Source of the DNA: Paucibacter sp. Y2R2-4 | GTDB lineage: Bacteria > Pseudomonadota > Gammaproteobacteria > Burkholderiales > Burkholderiaceae_C | Assembly (NCBI RefSeq): GCF_025717535.1 | Contig: NZ_JAJIRO010000006.1 | Span: 1-64,000 of the forward strand | Reading direction: 5' to 3' | DNA length: 64,000 nt | Shown here: piece by piece, positions 59,989 to 64,000 of the stretch | Numbering within the stretch: position 1 is the first letter of the stretch | Layout: each line of letters begins with the position of its first letter | Notes under the pieces: model-generated | What the model was told of the DNA's origin: nothing | The model's database searches: none | What the model saw: the letters and a program-made list of their open reading frames with translations, nothing else | Program-made: the position numbers and the translations under genes

Positions 59989-62658
59989 ATGAACAAGAGT
60001 ATTGGGAAGACCGTCTTGCAACCCAGCGCCATTGGCCTAGCGATCTGCGCTTTTTTGAGCGCACTGAGCTTGCCCGCAACCGCGCAGCAGGGGACGAATG
60101 AAAAAGCGGCGAGCAAGCCGGCTCAGAGTGCCAGCGAGAAAGAAGAATTGCCCACCGTGATGGTGACCGCCACCCGCAATGCGACGGGCCTCTTGCAAAC
60201 CCCGGTGGCGGTGTCGGCCATCACCCAAGACTCGCTGACCCGTCAAGGGGTGACCGATGTGCGCGCGCTCAGCGGCACGGTGCCCAATCTGCAGATCTCC
60301 ACCGGGGCGGACTCAGGCGTGCAAATCGCCATTCGCGGCATCAGCTCCAACAACTTCACCGAGATTGGCGACCCTGCCGTGGGCCTGCATGTGGGCGGCT
60401 TGTACTCGCCGCGCCCGCAAGGTGCGATGGCGCTGATGTTCGACCTGGAGCAAGTGGAAGTCTTGCGCGGACCCCAAGGCACGCTGTTCGGCCGCAATTC
60501 GACGGCCGGCACCATCAACATCATCCCCGCCAAGCCGGAGTTCGGCGCCACCTATGGCAGCGCCGAACTGGACTTGGGCAATCTGAACAAGCGCCAGCTG
60601 AATGTGATCCAGAACATCGGCCTCGGTCAGAACTTTGCCCTGCGCGCCACCATCTCCAAGCTGAGCCGTGACAGCTGGTTGAACCAGTCGCAGGACAAAA
60701 CCGATATCGACATGCCCGAGCATGGCTTCATCAAGGACGGCATTCCCGATGTAGACCAGCGCCACAACAGCCCGGTGAGCCAGGCCAATGCCTACAACAA
60801 CAAGGATCAATGGGCGGCGCGTCTGGGGGCGCGCTGGAAGGTGACGCCTGAGTTGGAGGCGTCGTTGAGCTATGAAAAGTTCAAGAACAACAGCGCCGGT
60901 GACTTGGCCATCAAGGACTGCGAGCAAGCGGCCGGCACTCGCTTTGCCTGCCCCGGCAGTCAGTGGGATGTGAAGATCAATCTGCCCGGCAAGATCGATA
61001 TGTCCATCGACACGGTGCGCGGTGGCCTGAACTGGAACCTCTCCAACACCAGCAGTCTGGAATACAACTTTGCCTACGCCGACCAGCGCCGCTCGCAACA
61101 GACCGATGATGATGCCGGCTATCACCGCATCAGCAGCGATGTCGATGCCTTCTGGGATCCGGTGCATGGCTTGCAGCCGGGCAAGTGGCCGGTGGCGGAC
61201 AACAGCTCCATCACGCTGAACTCCAAGTACCTGTCTTTGGTGCAAGAGCTGCAATACAAGCAAAAGACCGACACCTTGCAATACGTGGTGGGTGGCTTTT
61301 TGATGCGCGAGAAGAACGCCATCCAGTACTCGCAAGAAATGCTCAGCAATGACGGCTATGGCTTGCCCATGAGCCAGTTCTATGACCAGCCGGATCGGCA
61401 AATTGAATCCAAGGCCTTGTTCGCCCAGGCCGATTGGAAGTTCGCACCGACCTGGACCCTGACGGTGGGTGGTCGCTACAGCTGGGACAGCAAGACCGAC
61501 AAGGGCGGCCGCAACTACGGCGGATGGGATAGCAGCACAGCCAATTACTACAACGGCCTGTATGACCCCGGCACGCCGGGCACGCCCGAATTCCGCCCGC
61601 ACAACAGCAGCCAATTGACGAATGGCATGGGCGCATTTGTCGGCCCCTCAGCTTACAAACTCTGGGGTGATGGGGTCAGCAACGATCATTCTGAGTCCTG
61701 GGGTAAGTTCACCTACCGACTCGGCCTGATGAACCAGATCACGCCCAAGGACATGGTTTACGGCTCCCTGTCCACCGGCTACAAGGCCGGCGGCTTCGGT
61801 GACAACGACGACCGCTGTGGCGGCTACACCTGCGCCGATGGCAGCACGAACCAGCGCTCCTTCTTTCCTTACAAGCCCGAGACGGTCACCAATCTGGAGC
61901 TGGGCTACAAGGGCTTGATGCTGAACAACCGCCTGAGCCTGTCGGCGACGGCCTTCTTCAGCCGCTACCAAGACATGCAGGTCACCGGCAACTTCTTCGC
62001 GGCCAATATCGTGCCGCCGGAGGGTTGCCACGACGTCAGCTGCAGCACCTACAGCCCCTACCAAACCATCAATGTGGGCACCGTCGATATTCCGGGTTTG
62101 GAGCTGGAGTTTGATTACAAGCCCTGGTCCGGCGCGCGCTTGGGGGGCTTCTTCACCTACATCGACTCCAAGGTCAAGAATTACCCGAACTACAGCGATG
62201 GCTGGATGTGCGACTTCCGCACCGAGATGGGGGCCGTCGCTTGCCCCGACTTCTACAGCGGCTCCGACCCCACCCTGGCCGGCCTGCGCGTTTTGAACGT
62301 CACCGGCCACCATCTGCCTTTCTCGCCCAAGTTCAGCCTGGGCCTGAACTTCTCGCAGACTTTCAACTTTGGCGAGGGCTACAGTCTGACCCCTTGGATT
62401 TCTTGGAAGTGGCAGGACAAGATGTACTTCACCCTGCGCAACCTGGACAACGCGCATATCTCGGATGCGCAAAAGGCCTATTCCAAGATCGATGCCTCGA
62501 TCAAGTTGGTGGCGCCCAAGAATTGGTACGCCGAGGCCTATGTCTACAACCTGAGCAATACCAAGAGCATGAATTCGGCGCAAGCTGCCAACGGTTTTAT
62601 TCGCGGGACCTGGAACGACCCCCGCATGTACGGAGTTCGCATTGGCATCGACTACTGA
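59989..62658 (+). CDS. TonB-dependent receptor 2
   Basis: This 889-residue paralogue of the preceding receptor has a signal peptide (SLPATAQ). Its plug carries the same VQIAIRGISSNNFTEIGDPAVGLHVGGLYSPRPQ and EVLRGPQGTLFGRNSTAGTINI motifs, and the last strand ends GVRIGIDY. The loops differ substantially from receptor 1, so it likely binds a related but different ligand. It has its own upstream region of 208 bp after the terminator. The NagX-like gene overlaps its end by 17 bp, which ties it to amino-sugar metabolism. Confidence 0.95.
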   Translation: MNKSIGKTVLQPSAIGLAICAFLSALSLPATAQQGTNEKAASKPAQSASEKEELPTVMVTATRNATGLLQTPVAVSAITQDSLTRQGVTDVRALSGTVPNLQISTGADSGVQIAIRGISSNNFTEIGDPAVGLHVGGLYSPRPQGAMALMFDLEQVEVLRGPQGTLFGRNSTAGTINIIPAKPEFGATYGSAELDLGNLNKRQLNVIQNIGLGQNFALRATISKLSRDSWLNQSQDKTDIDMPEHGFIKDGIPDVDQRHNSPVSQANAYNNKDQWAARLGARWKVTPELEASLSYEKFKNNSAGDLAIKDCEQAAGTRFACPGSQWDVKINLPGKIDMSIDTVRGGLNWNLSNTSSLEYNFAYADQRRSQQTDDDAGYHRISSDVDAFWDPVHGLQPGKWPVADNSSITLNSKYLSLVQELQYKQKTDTLQYVVGGFLMREKNAIQYSQEMLSNDGYGLPMSQFYDQPDRQIESKALFAQADWKFAPTWTLTVGGRYSWDSKTDKGGRNYGGWDSSTANYYNGLYDPGTPGTPEFRPHNSSQLTNGMGAFVGPSAYKLWGDGVSNDHSESWGKFTYRLGLMNQITPKDMVYGSLSTGYKAGGFGDNDDRCGGYTCADGSTNQRSFFPYKPETVTNLELGYKGLMLNNRLSLSATAFFSRYQDMQVTGNFFAANIVPPEGCHDVSCSTYSPYQTINVGTVDIPGLELEFDYKPWSGARLGGFFTYIDSKVKNYPNYSDGWMCDFRTEMGAVACPDFYSGSDPTLAGLRVLNVTGHHLPFSPKFSLGLNFSQTFNFGEGYSLTPWISWKWQDKMYFTLRNLDNAHISDAQKAYSKIDASIKLVAPKNWYAEAYVYNLSNTKSMNSAQAANGFIRGTWNDPRMYGVRIGIDY

Positions 62659-63904
62659 GCGTGATTTGAGCGCAGCCCCAAGAACTGTGTCGGCCTCCGG
62701 CTGGCGTTTGCCACAGGTGCGAGGAGGGCGCATCTTGTCGATCGACGCGATGCGCGCCCTGACGGTGCTGGTGATGGTGATGGTCAACGAGTGGCATTCC
62801 GTCGTCGGTCTGCCGCAGTGGATGAGCCATATGCCGGCCGATGTGGACGCGATGAGCTTTGTCGACGCGGTGTTCCCCTCCTTCCTCTTCATCGTCGGCA
62901 TGTCGATTCCCTTTGCCTTGCAGCAGCGTTTCAAGGCAGGGGATCGCTTCTGGCAGGTGCAGGGTCATGTCTTGCTGCGCGGCGCTGGCCTGGTCTTGAT
63001 CGGCTTTTTCATGGTCAATGGCGAAGACGGATTCGATGCCTCCGCCATGCCGCTGCCTATTCCGCTGTGGAATCTGCTTTGCTACGGCGCGGCGTTTTTG
63101 CTCTGGGGTTCGGTCAGTGGCGGCAAGAATTTGGCCCAGCCTTGGCGAGTCGGTGGCTTGCTGCTGTTTGCGCTGCTGGCCTGGGTTTACCGCGGCGCAC
63201 CCACTTCGAGCGGTGGGCAGGGGTGGATGACACCGCAATGGTGGGGCATCTTGGGCCTGATCGGCTGGGCCTATTTGATCGCCAGCTGGGCCTACCAGGC
63301 GGTGCGCGGCAGCGTACTGGGTTTGCTGGCTTGCGTGGCGCTGTGCACGGCTTATTTTGTAGCCTTGCGTCTGCCGGTGGTGGCGGCCAGCCCGGGCTTG
63401 AGCTTGTTGTTCAGCCAAGACGGCAACTTCGTGCACGGCTCGATTGCACTGTGCGGGGTCTTGACCACGATGATCTTCTTTGACGAGAGCCGGTCATGGT
63501 CACGCCAGGCCCGCTTTGGCTTGGCCCTGCTTGTGGCCTTGCTGCTGGCGCTGGCGGCCACGGGCTTGCGGCCGGACTTCAAGATCTCCAAGATCCACGC
63601 CACGCCAAGCTGGGCGCTCTACAGCGCAGCGGCCAGCGTGCTGATTTTTGCCATGCTCTATCAGTGGGTCGATGTGATGGGGCGCCAGCTCTGGCCCGCG
63701 CTGCTGGCGCCGGTGGCGGCCAATCCTTTGCTGGCCTATCTGATCCCGTTTGTGATCGAAGCGGTGATGCAACTGGCCGGCTGGCATTGGCCTGAGCTCT
63801 TGCGCGGCGGCGGTGTCGGTCTTCTGTTTGGGGCCGCTTATTCGGTGTTTGTTGCCCTGCTGGTGAAGCAAGTGGCCGGTCGAGGTTTGCGGCTGAGCAT
63901 TTGA
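62642..63904 (+). CDS. nagX: NagX-like membrane protein (COG4299/DUF5009)
   Basis: The 420-residue product starts at TTG 62642, with GGAG six nt upstream inside the end of the receptor gene. It has about ten TM segments and the family N-terminus ILSIDAMRALTVLVMVMVNEWH, followed by WMSHMPADVDAMSFVDAVFPSFLFIVGMSIPFAL. It resembles heparan-alpha-glucosaminide acetyltransferase-like COG4299 proteins; NagX members occur in GlcNAc/chitin regulons of Shewanella and Xanthomonas. The role there is predicted inner-membrane transport or transacetylation. The 17-bp overlap with the receptor suggests coupled translation. Confidence 0.88.
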   Translation: MASTTERDLSAAPRTVSASGWRLPQVRGGRILSIDAMRALTVLVMVMVNEWHSVVGLPQWMSHMPADVDAMSFVDAVFPSFLFIVGMSIPFALQQRFKAGDRFWQVQGHVLLRGAGLVLIGFFMVNGEDGFDASAMPLPIPLWNLLCYGAAFLLWGSVSGGKNLAQPWRVGGLLLFALLAWVYRGAPTSSGGQGWMTPQWWGILGLIGWAYLIASWAYQAVRGSVLGLLACVALCTAYFVALRLPVVAASPGLSLLFSQDGNFVHGSIALCGVLTTMIFFDESRSWSRQARFGLALLVALLLALAATGLRPDFKISKIHATPSWALYSAAASVLIFAMLYQWVDVMGRQLWPALLAPVAANPLLAYLIPFVIEAVMQLAGWHWPELLRGGGVGLLFGAAYSVFVALLVKQVAGRGLRLSI

Positions 63905-63942
63905 TCGCAGCTTTGATTGATGAATGAATGAATAAAGTCTTG

Positions 63943-63980
63943 GCCGACCCGCGCTTGCCTGGGGTCGGCTTCTCTGTTTT
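63943..63980 (+). terminator. terminator-like hairpin after nagX
   Basis: Stem GCCGACCC/GGGTCGGC (63943-63950, 63962-63969) followed by a T-rich stretch ending CTGTTTT. An ATG at 63993 may open the next gene, which runs off the window. Confidence 0.7.
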
Positions 63981-64000
63981 AAGAACTCGCCCATGACGAC

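Noticed and set aside
57062-62658. The two TonB receptors as siderophore receptors
   Set aside because: No siderophore synthesis, esterase or iron ABC genes are present; the chitinase and NagX neighbours favour amino-sugar ligands, though iron uptake is not excluded.

Overview
The window is high-GC and densely coded. It looks like a chromosome of a betaproteobacterium of order Burkholderiales, probably the Roseateles/Paucibacter/Rubrivivax side. That placement rests on gene content (BON, CsbD, DUF883, DUF1328, DUF3309 and PRC-barrel stress proteins, Crp/Fnr regulators, a full-length cyclic glucan synthase, SusC-less TonB receptors), not on any database search. No rRNA, tRNA or CRISPR array was seen.

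Layout. 0-10 kb: two secreted envelope proteins, a stand-alone receiver, a divergent NarL-type two-component pair, then small envelope/stress genes, a PQQ-type sugar dehydrogenase lipoprotein and an ABC exporter. 10-17 kb: CBS protein, an Fnr-like regulator translationally coupled to class II fumarase, and a three-gene operon of a small protein, a double-domain KaiC and a diguanylate cyclase. 17-25 kb: small secreted or lipid-anchored proteins, a four-gene MCE (Mla-type) lipid transport operon, two tandem Crp/Fnr paralogues, and DUF4398/OmpA lipoproteins. 25.5-34.2 kb: a 2899-residue cyclic beta-1,2-glucan synthase. 34-35.5 kb: ferritin-like, BON and CsbD stress genes ending in a clear terminator. 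35.7-44.5 kb: a 1944-residue hybrid kinase coupled to a REC-GGDEF cyclase, a GNAT enzyme, and a membrane GGDEF protein with a degenerate active site.

44,493-50,469 is a compact (about 5.96 kb) integrative mobilizable element bounded by a 14-bp direct repeat. It carries an AlpA-like regulator, a winged-helix protein, a MobV relaxase, a repeat-rich non-coding stretch, a small two-TM protein, a histone-deacetylase-fold enzyme and a tyrosine integrase. It has split what looks like an ancestral amn-GGDEF gene pair. The right-hand flank has amn, a 487-bp imperfect palindrome, DUF1127/LysR, and an OmpR/QseC-type two-component system. 56.2-64 kb is a probable chitin/N-acetylglucosamine locus: GH19 chitinase, two tandem TonB receptors and a NagX-like membrane protein.

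How it fits together. Two recurring non-coding motifs link the stress genes: a 16-bp palindrome-like box (TGTGCG-N4-CGAACA type) at six places 50-160 bp upstream of gene starts, and a GTCCTACA motif in at least five intergenic regions. With three Crp/Fnr proteins and several c-di-GMP proteins present, the left half reads as an envelope and respiratory stress-response neighbourhood. The regulator-to-motif assignments are inference.
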